Below, piece by piece: positions 29,601 to 38,331 of a stretch of DNA of 58,852 bases. The stretch covers positions 1 through 58,852 of the forward strand of contig CAMEDD010000016.1 in the NCBI GenBank assembly GCA_945913285.1. Direction: 5' to 3'. The position numbers and the translations under genes were made by a program. Numbering within the stretch: the first letter of the stretch is position 1; every line of letters begins with the position of its first letter. The DNA is from Candidatus Sulfopaludibacter sp. SbA3 (GTDB taxonomy: Bacteria; Pseudomonadota; Alphaproteobacteria; Caulobacterales; Hyphomonadaceae). The notes below the pieces were generated by a model, which did no database searches, had not been told where the DNA came from, and saw only the letters and a list, made by a program, of their open reading frames with translations.

Positions 29601-30751
29601 CCGGCGCCGGGCGTGAAGGCGATCTCAGCGTCTCCGGTATACACATAGCCGGCATCACCCTTTGCCAGTGTGCCGCCGAGTTTCACGGTGCGGGCGCCGT
29701 CCCAGAAGGGCGCCAATGTTGAAAGGTTGGCTTTCAAGCTGGCAGGCCCGGTCAACTGCGTGAAGTTCGCGTTCGCCTTGCCGGACACGCCGACCGTGCC
29801 GGCGGAAATCCGGCTGTTGATGTCAAACGATGCACCGGAATCGGCAAAGAGGACCGTGACATCGGCTTCCGCCCTGGGACCGAGAAATGCCGCGATCTTC
29901 TCAGGGATCGGAAGCGCCCCCGCATCCATCCGCAGACCCGCTTCAAGCGCCTTGTCTTCGATCTTGGCGGACACAAAGACCTTGTCTGCGCCGTCGACCG
30001 AAAGCCGGGCCTCGCCGCGCCCGTCGTCAAGATCGCCTGCGGCCGTGGCAGCCAGAACCGCGGAGGAGCCTGCCGGCAGTTCCAGCAAGTGCGCAAACAC
30101 GCCGCCAGCAGGCGCGACGCTATCGATCTGCAGTTCGAAAGCGGCGTTGCGGTCACGCAGGATCTTCGCTTCAATCCGGTCACCGGCGCCTTCCAGCGGC
30201 GTGATCTGGAGCTCTGCGTCAATGGAGCCGTTGCGCTCATTGAGCAACCGGGCTGAGACGCCGAGTGCGGTCTCTGGCCCGGCGACGCCCTCTGCCAGGA
30301 ACAGACGGGCGATGTTTCCCTGACCCAGCCGAACCTGCCAGGGGTCGTTGCCAGGGGGCGGCGTTGCCACACGCACGGGCAGGCGCAGAACATCGATCCC
30401 GGCGATGTCCACGATTTCCAGATCAGCGGTCCGCGACAGCAGGGCGAGGGGCGACCAGGTCACTTTGACGTTTTCAGCCGACAGCCACACACCCGACGCG
30501 TCCCGGATCTCGACCGATCGGGCCGAAAATGCCGAAAGCGGATCACCTTCGAGCTTGCGGACACTGAGCCGGCCGTATCCGGCGACCTGCCGGCCTTCAA
30601 TCTGCGAGACTATAAAATCGCGGCCGGCATCTGTCGTGACCCAATGACGCGCAAAGGCTGCCAGCAGGAGCGCGCCGATCAAGAGCCCGGCCAGCGTCGA
30701 TGAAACCGGTCGACGCTTGATGAAGGCGAGGGGAGCCGCATCCGCCGCCAT
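26645..30751 (-). CDS. tamB: TamB, translocation and assembly module inner-membrane component
   Basis: 1368-residue member of the AsmA/TamB family. A signal-anchor helix (STLAGLLIGALLLAAFA, about residues 17-33) holds it in the inner membrane, the long middle is repetitive beta-rich sequence expected to form a periplasm-spanning groove, and the C-terminal DUF490 domain ends with SVTSETSSTGDSRVSVRW, the typical final block. TamB works with the outer-membrane TamA in envelope protein and phospholipid handling. It overlaps the tamA stop by a single base, so the two are cotranscribed. Confidence 0.92.
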   Translation of the reverse strand: MAADAAPLAFIKRRPVSSTLAGLLIGALLLAAFARHWVTTDAGRDFIVSQIEGRQVAGYGRLSVRKLEGDPLSAFSARSVEIRDASGVWLSAENVKVTWSPLALLSRTADLEIVDIAGIDVLRLPVRVATPPPGNDPWQVRLGQGNIARLFLAEGVAGPETALGVSARLLNERNGSIDAELQITPLEGAGDRIEAKILRDRNAAFELQIDSVAPAGGVFAHLLELPAGSSAVLAATAAGDLDDGRGEARLSVDGADKVFVSAKIEDKALEAGLRMDAGALPIPEKIAAFLGPRAEADVTVLFADSGASFDINSRISAGTVGVSGKANANFTQLTGPASLKANLSTLAPFWDGARTVKLGGTLAKGDAGYVYTGDAEIAFTPGAGLPLEAVSGPVTIGLQSDRIPFSGDVVVTKAFADNAQIAGILGEAVRVSGSGTFDFARQRLLLDAAEVEHRSGTAQLLGEAGFDDRSLNLSGKVSQSLDALPGGFTGNASGFIQAKGTFRDVELGLNLNLDKVTSPTAALDPLVNGRGALRGLLQLSGNSGIIRRLDVILPGLQGQVSGPAYGAGSPDLRIDVKQNVPIMIAGNAINLDNIEVRLTRPSGAMQLTGKSAGGRAVVSGRTISHLSADASLKFSGDNFSGPVALSGRSEGQPANGSFFLERNGKSTRLSSIAAKLGTIALTGSATIGDDGSLAADIDANADAFEISGVTFGSLRLKGQGTRSGADALAIGGEFEARKIQVTPQLLIDRINATITTTPEGYRFEGRLLDQQPRANSDLDFSGVIRTEKGPASGRLFLSGALLGIKIATDEDIQWTLGPAPMLRANLSLLGGRIAARLQPGSDAAGSEIQLQNIAIAPVLAALGLPAIDAAVSGRANGRFHGENPDAAFELSASSPVEGITTEIDFDLTGRVSRQGLTFAAESSFGPEFKANAAARLPVKTSPAGLVTLDRSGAMEALVEVGGELKALQLIALAYGHDIGGALQSRTEISGSLDNPAIYSNARVANGSYEYGATGLRLKDIALDATLNDRVLTIKGSGAGVKGGTLALEGRLAQAESGVNVDLSNLLVFDRLGDEARVSGDLKLTEGESDRVLSGALTIDAARFNFDNYSNETIRTLNVRWNTDVENTTRPRLLSKPIRLGFSVDARSGVLIKGRGLDTNWGVDLDVTGRPDSLLVNGKATLVRGYLELARRPFEFETGQIDFDGPLSAATLAISATRDVDNFAVRADVGGTPTKPTIELSSTPSLPDDEILSRMLFGRSAVDLSALEAAELASSIARLSGRNTGLDPIGAIQSGLGVDRLRFGVDSAGNPELGVGQYLAPDVYLEVTTQGAAGNSVEVEWQPRPQVSVTSETSSTGDSRVSVRWKKDY

Positions 30752-32568
30752 CAGAACGCTTGCCCGATGGAGATGTAGAGCTGAACCGGCGCGTCGCCCT
30801 CGCGGCTGTCCAATGGCGCGGCGATATCGAGCCGGATGGGGCCGAAGCCGGGGTAATAGCGAAGGCCGAAACCCAAAGAGGCCGCCGCATCGGAGAACAC
30901 GGCCCCGGCGTCGTCACTCGCCGCGCCAAGATCGGTGAACAGAGCATACCCGAAGCGCTCGGACGCTCGCCAGCGCAGCTCGGCCGAGGCAGCAAACAGG
31001 TTGCGGCCGCCTTCAAGGTCTCCGAACGCATTCTGCGGCGAGAGGCTTTGATATTCATAGCCGCGCACGGTCCCGCCGCCGCCGGCGAAGAACAGACGGT
31101 CAGGCGGCACGGCGCCGGAGCCGACAAACGCGCCGTACTCTGCACGAAACGCCGCGACGAGATCCTTTGCCACAGCCTTATAGGTCGCGGCGGACAGTTG
31201 AAGGCGCGTGTAGGCGGGAGTCTCGTCGCCGACCGACACACCGGTTTCAGACGAGGCATAAAAACGGAAACCCGATTGCGGATCGAGAGGGTCGCCCACA
31301 TCGGAATAAGTGGCCGAGACCGGGAAGGACAAGGTAACCTGATCGCGCGTAATGCCCCCGATGATGCGGACGCGCTGGTCAACCGTACGCGTCGCATCGA
31401 GCGCCGCGCCGACCGATACCGTCAGTTCGCGGGAGAAAGGCTGCGCCAGAGAGGCGATGATCCGCGCGCCGTCGAGGTCATAGGCATCTGTCTGCTCCGA
31501 ACGCACGCCGGTTTCGAGTGAGAGCGTGCGGCCATAGCGTCCGATATTCGGCCTTTCGTAAGTTGCGGTCAGGTTCTGGGCGAGGGTCGCCACCTCGCCT
31601 TGGACCCGAAGGCGGTCCGCCCGGCCTGTGAGATTGCGCCGCTCCCAATAGGCGTCAATACCAACGCCCTCCGTCGTCGAGGCCGCGACGCCCAGGCCAA
31701 CCGTGCGAGGCTCTCCTTCGACCAGCGTTGCCGTCACCGAATGCAGGCCGTCAGGGCCCGGGGTTTCCGAGATGACGACGCCGATGCCCTCATATAGGCC
31801 GGTGGCGCGCAGACGGGTGCGCAAACGGTCAATGACCGAGGGGGTGAATAGGTCTCCGTCGGACCATGTCTTCAGCGCACGGACCATCTTCGTGTTGCGG
31901 CCATCAAGGCCCGGCGATTCAAATGTCCCGAGCGAAACGCGCGGACCTGCCACCAGCAGAAAGGTCAGTTCGACATCCGCATTCTCGCGGGATGCCAGCA
32001 CATCTATGCCTTCGCTGTATGCAAAAGCGTATCCCAGGTCTCGCAAGCGCTGGACAAGCGTGTCATCCATCCGCTCGATGTTCTGCGTGCGTGCAATCGC
32101 GCCTTCGGGCAGCTGCGCCATTTCAGCATCGAGACGCCGTGCCACTTCGGGTACGACCGCGCCGCGCCCCCGGAAATCACGCGACAGAACCGTGAAGATC
32201 GGACCCGGCTCAGCAATCAGAACGGCGGCGTCTGCCGTAGTCAGAATTTCGGACGGCGCGATCTCGGCGGCCAGATATCCTTCGGATGCCAGAAGGTCGC
32301 GCAGAACCATGGCCGAGCCGGTCATCCGGTTGCGGGCTTCCAGAACGCTTCGGGCTGGGGGTTCGTCAACCGTGACAAGTCCATCCGCACGCGCCGCAAG
32401 TTCCGGCGGCATGCCCTCAACCGAGGCGCGCGGCGTGCCATCCTCGGCGGGCGAAATAGCGCCTCGCAGGCTGGATACGAGGGCGCAGCCGGAAACCGAG
32501 GCAAGCAGGCACGCCCCAGCCAAAGGCCGGGCAATCGTCCACATGCTGGCCGGATTCGCCGTTTTCAT
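30751..32568 (-). CDS. tamA: TamA-like Omp85 outer-membrane protein with lipobox
   Basis: 605 residues: a POTRA-containing periplasmic region (about 40-280) and a C-terminal Omp85 beta-barrel with GGGTVRGYEYQSL, the family signature, ending in aromatic-tail form (LYISIGQAF). The partner tamB follows directly. The N-terminus is odd: LLASVSGCAL fits a lipobox (V25-S26-G27-C28), followed by alanine, so the protein may be lipidated. Lipidated TamA relatives (TamL) are known from Bacteroidetes; the feature is unexpected in proteobacteria. The alternative start at M9 lacks a ribosome site but would keep the lipobox. Confidence 0.9.
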   Translation of the reverse strand: MKTANPASMWTIARPLAGACLLASVSGCALVSSLRGAISPAEDGTPRASVEGMPPELAARADGLVTVDEPPARSVLEARNRMTGSAMVLRDLLASEGYLAAEIAPSEILTTADAAVLIAEPGPIFTVLSRDFRGRGAVVPEVARRLDAEMAQLPEGAIARTQNIERMDDTLVQRLRDLGYAFAYSEGIDVLASRENADVELTFLLVAGPRVSLGTFESPGLDGRNTKMVRALKTWSDGDLFTPSVIDRLRTRLRATGLYEGIGVVISETPGPDGLHSVTATLVEGEPRTVGLGVAASTTEGVGIDAYWERRNLTGRADRLRVQGEVATLAQNLTATYERPNIGRYGRTLSLETGVRSEQTDAYDLDGARIIASLAQPFSRELTVSVGAALDATRTVDQRVRIIGGITRDQVTLSFPVSATYSDVGDPLDPQSGFRFYASSETGVSVGDETPAYTRLQLSAATYKAVAKDLVAAFRAEYGAFVGSGAVPPDRLFFAGGGGTVRGYEYQSLSPQNAFGDLEGGRNLFAASAELRWRASERFGYALFTDLGAASDDAGAVFSDAAASLGFGLRYYPGFGPIRLDIAAPLDSREGDAPVQLYISIGQAF

Positions 32569-32685
32569 CGTGATCTCAGTTTTCTGCCAGGGCAGAGGGT
32601 TGCAAGTACTGGCCCATCCATAGGGTTGAAACCATAATGTTCACTTGAGAGGTGAAGGCGAAACGCCAACGCGTCTCAGGGTTGA

Positions 32686-32714
32686 TTGCATCCCACGGTT
32701 TCGCGGCCCTATAA
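32686..32714 (+). promoter_or_regulatory. Possible promoter for the antiporter gene
   Basis: TTGCAT and CTATAA lie 17 bases apart, with the likely transcription start about 20 bases before the ATG at 32743. The -35 match is only three of six, so this is a weak call in the 174-base divergent region with tamA. Confidence 0.28.
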
Positions 32715-32742
32715 GGCAGGTATCAGGGCAGGATTTGGCGAA

Positions 32743-33765
32743 ATGATGTACATAATGTTGCTGGGCGGCCTTGCGCTGCTGCTGATCGGAGGCGAAGCGC
32801 TGGTGCGCGGCTCGGTCAGTGTCGCCCGGAAACTCAATATATCGGAGCTGGTGATTGGACTGACCCTGGTCGGTTTTGGCACATCCATGCCGGAGTTGGT
32901 CACCAGCCTGCAGGCGATGGGTCAAGGCTCCGTGGGCTTGGCGCTCGGCAACGTCATCGGCTCAAACATCTCAAACAGCCTGCTCATCCTGGGGCTTGCG
33001 GCCCTGGTAATGCCTTTGTCGGTTCACCCGCGTGCCGTGGCACGTGACGGCACGGTGATGATTGCCGCTACGTTTCTGCTCTGCGCTTTACTCTGGTTCG
33101 ACCAGTTCGGACGCAGCACAGGGGTCATCCTGCTCGGACTGCTGATCGTATATCTGGCGTTTTCCCTGTTCATCGGCGCCAGGCGCAATGATCCCGCCGC
33201 ACAATTGCACCGCGCAGAAGGCGAGATGGTCCAAAGCCGGTATGGCCTCGGTCTCGGCCTCCTGATCGCGGTAGCGGGTGTCGCCGGGGTCGTGGTGGGC
33301 GCCCATTTTCTGGTAACCGGGGCGATCTCGGTCGCCCGTTCTATCGGTATCAGCGAGACGATCATCGGGCTGACGATTGTGGCCGTCGGCACCAGCCTGC
33401 CCGAACTGGCAACTTCTGTGATCGCGGCTCTCAGAAAGCGTTCCGATGTCGCGATCGGTAACATTATCGGATCCAGTATTTTCAACATTCTCGGCATCCT
33501 CGGCGTGACGGCGCTGGTGCACCCGTTCAGCGTTCGCGCAGACATGACAGCCGAAGCATTGGCGGGCGACCAGACTGTCAGCATCATCTCCTCCGTCGAT
33601 GCCGGAGCGCTTGTGCTGTCGGCTGGCCTCTTGATGCTGTTTGCGGTGACGGGCCGCAGGATTGCTCGCTGGGAAGGCGCTGTTCTGTTGCTCGGATACG
33701 TCCTCTATATGGGGCTGACCTTTCATCTCCTCCCAACTCTGGAAATCATTCCCAATGGCGGATGA
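32743..33765 (+). CDS. Calcium/sodium antiporter (CaCA family, YrbG-like)
   Basis: 340 residues from the ATG at 32743 (MMYIMLLGG). The two inverted alpha repeats are plain: [13 protein letters not shown] with [16 protein letters not shown] in the first half, and [13 protein letters not shown] with [16 protein letters not shown] in the second. These form the cation site of K+-dependent or K+-independent Na+/Ca2+ exchangers. About ten hydrophobic segments are visible. The first start at 32686 adds residues lacking family similarity. The queF gene starts inside the final codons (11-base overlap). Confidence 0.92.
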   Translation: MMYIMLLGGLALLLIGGEALVRGSVSVARKLNISELVIGLTLVGFGTSMPELVTSLQAMGQGSVGLALGNVIGSNISNSLLILGLAALVMPLSVHPRAVARDGTVMIAATFLLCALLWFDQFGRSTGVILLGLLIVYLAFSLFIGARRNDPAAQLHRAEGEMVQSRYGLGLGLLIAVAGVAGVVVGAHFLVTGAISVARSIGISETIIGLTIVAVGTSLPELATSVIAALRKRSDVAIGNIIGSSIFNILGILGVTALVHPFSVRADMTAEALAGDQTVSIISSVDAGALVLSAGLLMLFAVTGRRIARWEGAVLLLGYVLYMGLTFHLLPTLEIIPNGG

Positions 33766-34222
33766 CGCAATCTACAAGGGCCTCGGCCAGCTTGGACAGG
33801 CGAGCGCCATTCCGGCATCGCCGCAAGAGGCTCTGCTCGAGCGTGTCTCCAATCCGCATGCCGACACATTGTACCTGACGCGGTTCGTTGCGCCGGAATT
33901 CACATCCTTGTGCCCGGTGACCGGACAACCCGATTTTGCGCATCTGGTGATCGACTATGCGCCCGCGAGCTGGCTGGTCGAGTCCAAGAGCCTGAAGCTC
34001 TATCTCACGAGCTTTCGCAATCACGGCGCCTTCCATGAGGATTGCACGGTCTCGATCGGCAAGCGGATCTTCGGGTTCACCGAAGCCAAATGGCTTCGCA
34101 TCTCGGGATACTGGTATCCGCGCGGCGGCATTCCGATCGATGTGTTCTGGCAATCGGGCCCTGTGCCGGACGGCCTTTACGTCCCGGATACGGGCGCCGC
34201 GTCGTATCGCGGGCGAGGCTGA
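33755..34222 (+). CDS. queF: NADPH-dependent 7-cyano-7-deazaguanine reductase
   Basis: 155-residue unimodular QueF, which reduces preQ0 to preQ1 in queuosine biosynthesis. The thioimide-forming C53 is in [13 protein letters not shown] with D60 beside it; the family motif [21 protein letters not shown] supplies E76 and the H94-E95 pair. It overlaps the antiporter gene by 11 bases, and its stop abuts the convergent nitroreductase gene. The other queuosine genes are not in this window. Confidence 0.95.
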   Translation: MADDAIYKGLGQLGQASAIPASPQEALLERVSNPHADTLYLTRFVAPEFTSLCPVTGQPDFAHLVIDYAPASWLVESKSLKLYLTSFRNHGAFHEDCTVSIGKRIFGFTEAKWLRISGYWYPRGGIPIDVFWQSGPVPDGLYVPDTGAASYRGRG

Positions 34223-34849
34223 TCAGGGCGCAGTCCAGCGCGCCGTCCGCTCCGGCACGGCTGCGCGCACCCGTTCCGGCGTAGAGGCACGCGCTGTTCC
34301 GAGGTGAACAAATCCCGCGACGCGCTCACCGCCGCGCAAACCCAGCAACGCTCCGGCCTCTGCGTCGTAAGCCATCCATTCGGTCAGCCAGACGCCCGCC
34401 CAGCCGCTGGCGTTGGCCGCGAGCAGCAGGTTGTAACAGACAGCGCCGGCGGAAAGCTCCTGTTCCCAGACCGGCGTGCGACCGTCATCCACCGGGCTGG
34501 AGATCACAGCAACGACGACCGGCGCGCGGATCATCGATTTCTCGGCTTCTTCGATCTGGGCCTGAGCAGAGCCGCGCGCGCGCAGGATCTGGCCAAGCGA
34601 CACGCCGAAGGTCTTTCGCGCATCACCTTCCAGGACCACGAATCGCCAGGGACCCAGCTTGCGATGGTCCGGCACCCGGGCTGCGACGATCAGCAGTTCG
34701 TCGATCTCGCTCTCGGTCGGCCCCGGATCGCAGAGAACCAGCTTGTTTGCCGATTTTCGCAAGGCAAGCAGCGTTCGCGCATCGATGCTCGGCCTTGCGC
34801 CGGCGAGCGGGGCATCCTGAAGCGGAGGGGGCGGAAATCTCTTGGTCAT
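34223..34849 (-). CDS. Nitroreductase family protein
   Basis: 208 residues from the ATG at 34849 (MTKRFPPPP); the longer start at 34930 runs back across the cysE leader and is rejected. FMN-binding features of the nitroreductase fold are visible: LLALRKSANKL near the N-terminus, ARVPDHRKLGPWRFVVL, and the WAGVWLTEW/GLRGGERVAGFVHLG segment. Size and motifs resemble the YdjA/small-nitroreductase subgroup. The physiological substrate is not known. Confidence 0.87.
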   Translation of the reverse strand: MTKRFPPPPLQDAPLAGARPSIDARTLLALRKSANKLVLCDPGPTESEIDELLIVAARVPDHRKLGPWRFVVLEGDARKTFGVSLGQILRARGSAQAQIEEAEKSMIRAPVVVAVISSPVDDGRTPVWEQELSAGAVCYNLLLAANASGWAGVWLTEWMAYDAEAGALLGLRGGERVAGFVHLGTARASTPERVRAAVPERTARWTAP

Positions 34850-34960
34850 GGATCTGGGGCATACTGACAGTTGGACGGACCGGCAACGCGGCCCGGGGGT
34901 GCAATTGAAATTTTTGCATTCGAGCGCCATGTTAGACCCCGAAAGCTGCAGGAGCCTGCC

Positions 34961-35773
34961 ATGATCGACAACCCGGATATCGGCGCCCCTGCGCCCGTCT
35001 GGAAGCGTCTCAGGTTTGAAGCGAGCGCGGCGGCCGCTGAAGAACCTTCACTGGCCAGCTATCTGAACGCGGCCATCCTGACGCATTCGACGCTTGGAAA
35101 TGCACTGTCTTTCCACCTGGCTGAGCAGCTTGCTGGTCCCGCGATGGGACCACAGCAGGTTCGTCAGGTCATCAGCGGCATTTACGAGACCACGCGCGAC
35201 CTCGTGACGATTGCCGAAACAGACATGCAGGCCGTTCTGGAGCGCGATCCTGCCTGCAGGGGCGTCTTGCAACCCTTCCTGTTTTTCAAGGGCTATCTGG
35301 CCCTTCAGACACACCGCATTGCCCATGAGCTCTGGCGACACGGGCGGGAAACGCTGGCTTTTCATTTTCAGAGCCGCTCATCGGAGCTGTTTGGCGTGGA
35401 CATTCACCCGGCCGCGCGGATCGGGAAGGGCGTCATGCTCGACCATGCGTCCGGCATCACGATCGGCGAAACGGCTGTGGTCGGCGACGGCTGCTCGCTG
35501 CTGCACGGTGTGACACTGGGCGGAACGGGCAAGGAAGTCGGTGATCGCCACCCCAAGATCGGACGCGGGGTGCTCCTGTCGGTTGGCGCGAAGATCCTCG
35601 GGAACATCACGGTTGGCGACGAAGCAAAGGTCGCAGCTGGCAGCGTGGTTCTGAAAGATGTTCCGGCCTACTGCACGGTTGCCGGCGTGCCGGCGTTGGT
35701 CGTCGGCGGTCCAAGCTGCTGCCAGCCCGCGCAGTCGATGGATCAGGGTATTCCGGAACAGGCATCGGTCTGA
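34961..35773 (+). CDS. cysE: Serine O-acetyltransferase
   Basis: 270 residues from the ATG at 34961, with GCAGGAG six bases before. The N-terminal helical CysE domain is followed by the left-handed beta-helix: DIHPAARIGKGVMLDHASG, IGETAVVGD and GGTGKEVGDRHPKIG, containing the catalytic histidine and aspartate. It makes O-acetylserine for cysteine synthesis. The C-terminal tail ends QGIPEQASV and lacks the classical terminal isoleucine that docks into O-acetylserine sulfhydrylase. A strong hairpin follows 20 bases after the stop. Confidence 0.95.
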   Translation: MIDNPDIGAPAPVWKRLRFEASAAAAEEPSLASYLNAAILTHSTLGNALSFHLAEQLAGPAMGPQQVRQVISGIYETTRDLVTIAETDMQAVLERDPACRGVLQPFLFFKGYLALQTHRIAHELWRHGRETLAFHFQSRSSELFGVDIHPAARIGKGVMLDHASGITIGETAVVGDGCSLLHGVTLGGTGKEVGDRHPKIGRGVLLSVGAKILGNITVGDEAKVAAGSVVLKDVPAYCTVAGVPALVVGGPSCCQPAQSMDQGIPEQASV

Positions 35774-35792
35774 ACCTTGCCGACCTCATTCA

Positions 35793-35811
35793 GCGCCCGC
35801 GCACGGGGCGC
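35793..35811 (+). terminator. Hairpin after cysE
   Basis: GCGCCC pairs perfectly with GGGCGC across a 7-base loop, 20 bases after the cysE stop. No T-run follows immediately, so it may be a terminator without a full tail or an RNA-stabilising stem. Confidence 0.4.
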
Positions 35812-35910
35812 GCAGGGGTGCGTTTTCGCGGTGATTTTCTCAAAACCGGGTTCCACTTTTCCGCGCGCCGCCCTAATGTCCGCGCGTGTTGATAAAGTTC
35901 AGGAAACTCC

Positions 35911-36126
35911 ATGATAAACAAAGAAGAAACGCTGCGACTGGAAGCCTATCTCAAGGAAAAGCTGAACCCGGGCCTGCGCCTGCTCGCGCGCGACAAGGCC
36001 AACGATTCCCTTGAAGTCTATCTCGGCGCCGAATTCCTGGCTGTCGTCTACAAGGACGAAGACGAGGGCGAAACCTCGTACCAGTTCATGATGACCGTCC
36101 TCAAAGAAGACATCATGGGCGGCTGA
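35911..36126 (+). CDS. DUF3126 family protein
   Basis: A 71-residue acidic protein (MINKEETLRLEAYLKEKLNP) of the DUF3126 family, found in alphaproteobacteria. The conserved core LEVYLGAEFLAVVYKDEDEGETSYQF is present. Function is unknown. It stands alone between cysE and the convergent tsaC gene, behind an AGGAAACTCC ribosome site. Confidence 0.9.
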   Translation: MINKEETLRLEAYLKEKLNPGLRLLARDKANDSLEVYLGAEFLAVVYKDEDEGETSYQFMMTVLKEDIMGG

Positions 36127-36132
36127 TTCCGG

Positions 36133-37080
36133 TCAGTCCGGGTCGCGGACAGCGGCGCGGCGCAAACGGTCATTGATCGCTTCGCCGAGCCCCTCGTCCG
36201 GCACCGGCCCGGCCGCAATCGTTGTGTGGGACTGATCGAGCGCTCGCAGCATCGAAAACAGGTTGGCCGCGGCTTCGGCGAGATCGCCTTTTGGCGACAG
36301 GTTGAGACCGCCGCGTTGACCCGGCCCGAAACAGATGTAGCCTTCACCCTCTGCCGGTTCGGTCACGTCGAGCCTGAGACGAGCGCGCGGCGCATAGTGA
36401 GATTTCAGCTGCCCGGGCGCGTTGATCGCATCGGTTTGTGACCGCGCGTGAACAGCCCGGCCGATCTTTGCTGAAATGCTGGATGTCTCCAGTCCGCCCG
36501 GCCGCAGCAGAACGGCTTCACCATTCTCAAATCCGATGATCGTGGACTCCAAGCCGACAGAACAGGGACCACCGTCCAGGATCAGATCGATCCGGTCGCC
36601 AAGATCGGCCGCAACATGCTCAGCCGTTGTCGGGCTAACATGTCCTGAACGGTTCGCGGAAGGTGCAACGAGCGGTCCGCCAAAGGCTTCGATCAGAGCC
36701 TGCGCGGCAGAATGCCTGGGCCATCGAAGCGCCACCGTGTCGAGCCCGGCGCGCGCAAGATCGGACACGCGGCTGCCGGTGGCTGACGGCAAGACCATCG
36801 TCAGAGGCCCCGGCCAGAAGGCTTCGCCCAGCGCACGCGCCAGGCCCGAAAACTCTGCTTGCCGCTCAGCCATTGCCCAGGACGAGACATGCGCAATCAA
36901 GGGATTGAAGCGCGGGCGGCCCTTCGCCTCGTAGATGCGTGCCACCGCGGCCGGATTGGCCGCGTCCGCAGCGAGACCGTACACGGTCTCGGTCGGCATC
37001 GCCACGAGCCCGCCTTCGCTCAGGATCTCGGCGGCAATTGCGATGGTTTCAGGCAGGATGGGCACGATGCGGGCGGTCAT
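36133..37080 (-). CDS. tsaC: L-threonylcarbamoyladenylate synthase, Sua5 type
   Basis: 315 residues: a YrdC domain (about 10-200) with MPTETVYGLAADA, KGRPRFNPLIAHV and APSANRSGHVSPT, plus the C-terminal Sua5 domain, which makes it longer than the one-domain TsaC. It uses threonine, bicarbonate and ATP to form threonylcarbamoyl-AMP, the donor for tRNA t6A37. TsaE of the same pathway is encoded at 13002-13454. It converges on the DUF3126 gene with 6 bases between. Confidence 0.95.
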   Translation of the reverse strand: MTARIVPILPETIAIAAEILSEGGLVAMPTETVYGLAADAANPAAVARIYEAKGRPRFNPLIAHVSSWAMAERQAEFSGLARALGEAFWPGPLTMVLPSATGSRVSDLARAGLDTVALRWPRHSAAQALIEAFGGPLVAPSANRSGHVSPTTAEHVAADLGDRIDLILDGGPCSVGLESTIIGFENGEAVLLRPGGLETSSISAKIGRAVHARSQTDAINAPGQLKSHYAPRARLRLDVTEPAEGEGYICFGPGQRGGLNLSPKGDLAEAAANLFSMLRALDQSHTTIAAGPVPDEGLGEAINDRLRRAAVRDPD

Positions 37081-37123
37081 CGGCCCGGCATATCACTGCT
37101 GCAGGTTCGCACAATCGCGGCGT

Positions 37124-38326
37124 TCAGGGTTTGCGGTTCGCGCGTCCGGAAACCGTTACGGTGACTTCGTCGGCGACCCAGCTGGCAGAGGCATCAGACG
37201 CCTGTCCGATGTCCAGCGCTTTACGGGAGAACACCGCTGAGCCATCCAGCTTTGCTTCAACGCCGTCGATTTCGAGCGTGAACCGAAGCGGTACGCTGAC
37301 CGGCTTGCCCTTGAGAGTGAGCGTTGCGCTCGCCTGGTATCCGTTGGCCGAACGCGTGAAGCCAGACAGTTCAACAATCGCTTCCGGATGATCGGCCGTG
37401 CTGAACCATTCACGGGCCCTCAGGCTGTCGTCGTAAAGCTTCTTGCCGGTCTTAGCAGAGCGCATATCGACCAGGACCCGAACCCTGGCGGCGTCCAGCG
37501 CACCCGGATCGAACGCCACATCTGCCGTCCAGGTTTCAAATTCGCCCTTGAACGCATTGCCGTCATGCAGGCCCGCGAAAGCGATTTCGGAGGCCTCGTA
37601 GTCCACGATCCAGTTCGATGCGATCGCGGCAGAAGGACCTCCTGCGGATGCGGGCGGTGCAGCGGAACTGGCCGTTCCGGCGCCGATCAGAGCTGTGGCG
37701 GCGATAACGCCAAACAAAGCGAGACTTCCGCCAAAGGCAAAAAGTACGCCGCGTGCGGGCAGGGCAGGCGGGTTCGCCTTGCCGAACAGGCCCGGAATCA
37801 TTCGCTTGAACACACCTTCCTCCGGACCGAACTCATGCTTGATCGCCCCCGCTACATGCAGCGCAAGAAGCGCGATGATGGCCCAGGCGCCTTTGCCATG
37901 CACAAAGGCCACAATCTCGTACAAATCCTTCCCGATCAGGCCTTCCGTGAACGGAAGATGTGGCCAGCTCAGGACACCGTAAAGCACCGTCGATATCTGG
38001 AACGGCGATACCGACACCATGAACCAGCCGCCGAGCGGAATGCCGATCATAAGGGCATAAAAGGCAATGTGGACGACGTGCGAGGCTGTCTTTTCCAGCG
38101 CCGGCATGCCTTCGGGCAGTGGCGGCGGCGGATTGGCAAACCGCCAGGCGAGCCGGGCCAGCGCAAGAAACAGGATCGTGATCCCGATTGATTTGTGCAG
38201 CTGATATCGCGCCTCGTTCTCGTCCATGTTCCAGCCAAGCCAGATCATGAAGGCCAGCGACGCCGCCATCGCCCAGTGAAGGGCGATGGCGATGCCGGTG
38301 TAGCGCGACGATGCTGCAGCGCTCAT
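37124..38326 (-). CDS. Cytochrome b561 fused to a YceI domain
   Basis: 400-residue fusion. Residues 1-215 are a four-helix cytochrome b561 with probable haem ligands H17, H44, H143 and H157 (GIAIALHWAMA, YQLHKSIG, AFVHGKGAW, LALHVAG), and a fifth hydrophobic helix at about 193-215. An Ala/Pro/Gly linker leads to a YceI-like domain at about 235-400 (SNWIVDYEASEIAF onward), expected in the periplasm. Cytochrome b561 proteins move electrons across the membrane; YceI folds bind polyprenyl lipids such as quinones. A separate YceI lipoprotein gene lies directly upstream, 5 bases away. Confidence 0.9.
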   Translation of the reverse strand: MSAAASSRYTGIAIALHWAMAASLAFMIWLGWNMDENEARYQLHKSIGITILFLALARLAWRFANPPPPLPEGMPALEKTASHVVHIAFYALMIGIPLGGWFMVSVSPFQISTVLYGVLSWPHLPFTEGLIGKDLYEIVAFVHGKGAWAIIALLALHVAGAIKHEFGPEEGVFKRMIPGLFGKANPPALPARGVLFAFGGSLALFGVIAATALIGAGTASSAAPPASAGGPSAAIASNWIVDYEASEIAFAGLHDGNAFKGEFETWTADVAFDPGALDAARVRVLVDMRSAKTGKKLYDDSLRAREWFSTADHPEAIVELSGFTRSANGYQASATLTLKGKPVSVPLRFTLEIDGVEAKLDGSAVFSRKALDIGQASDASASWVADEVTVTVSGRANRKP

Positions 38327-38331
38327 TCTGA

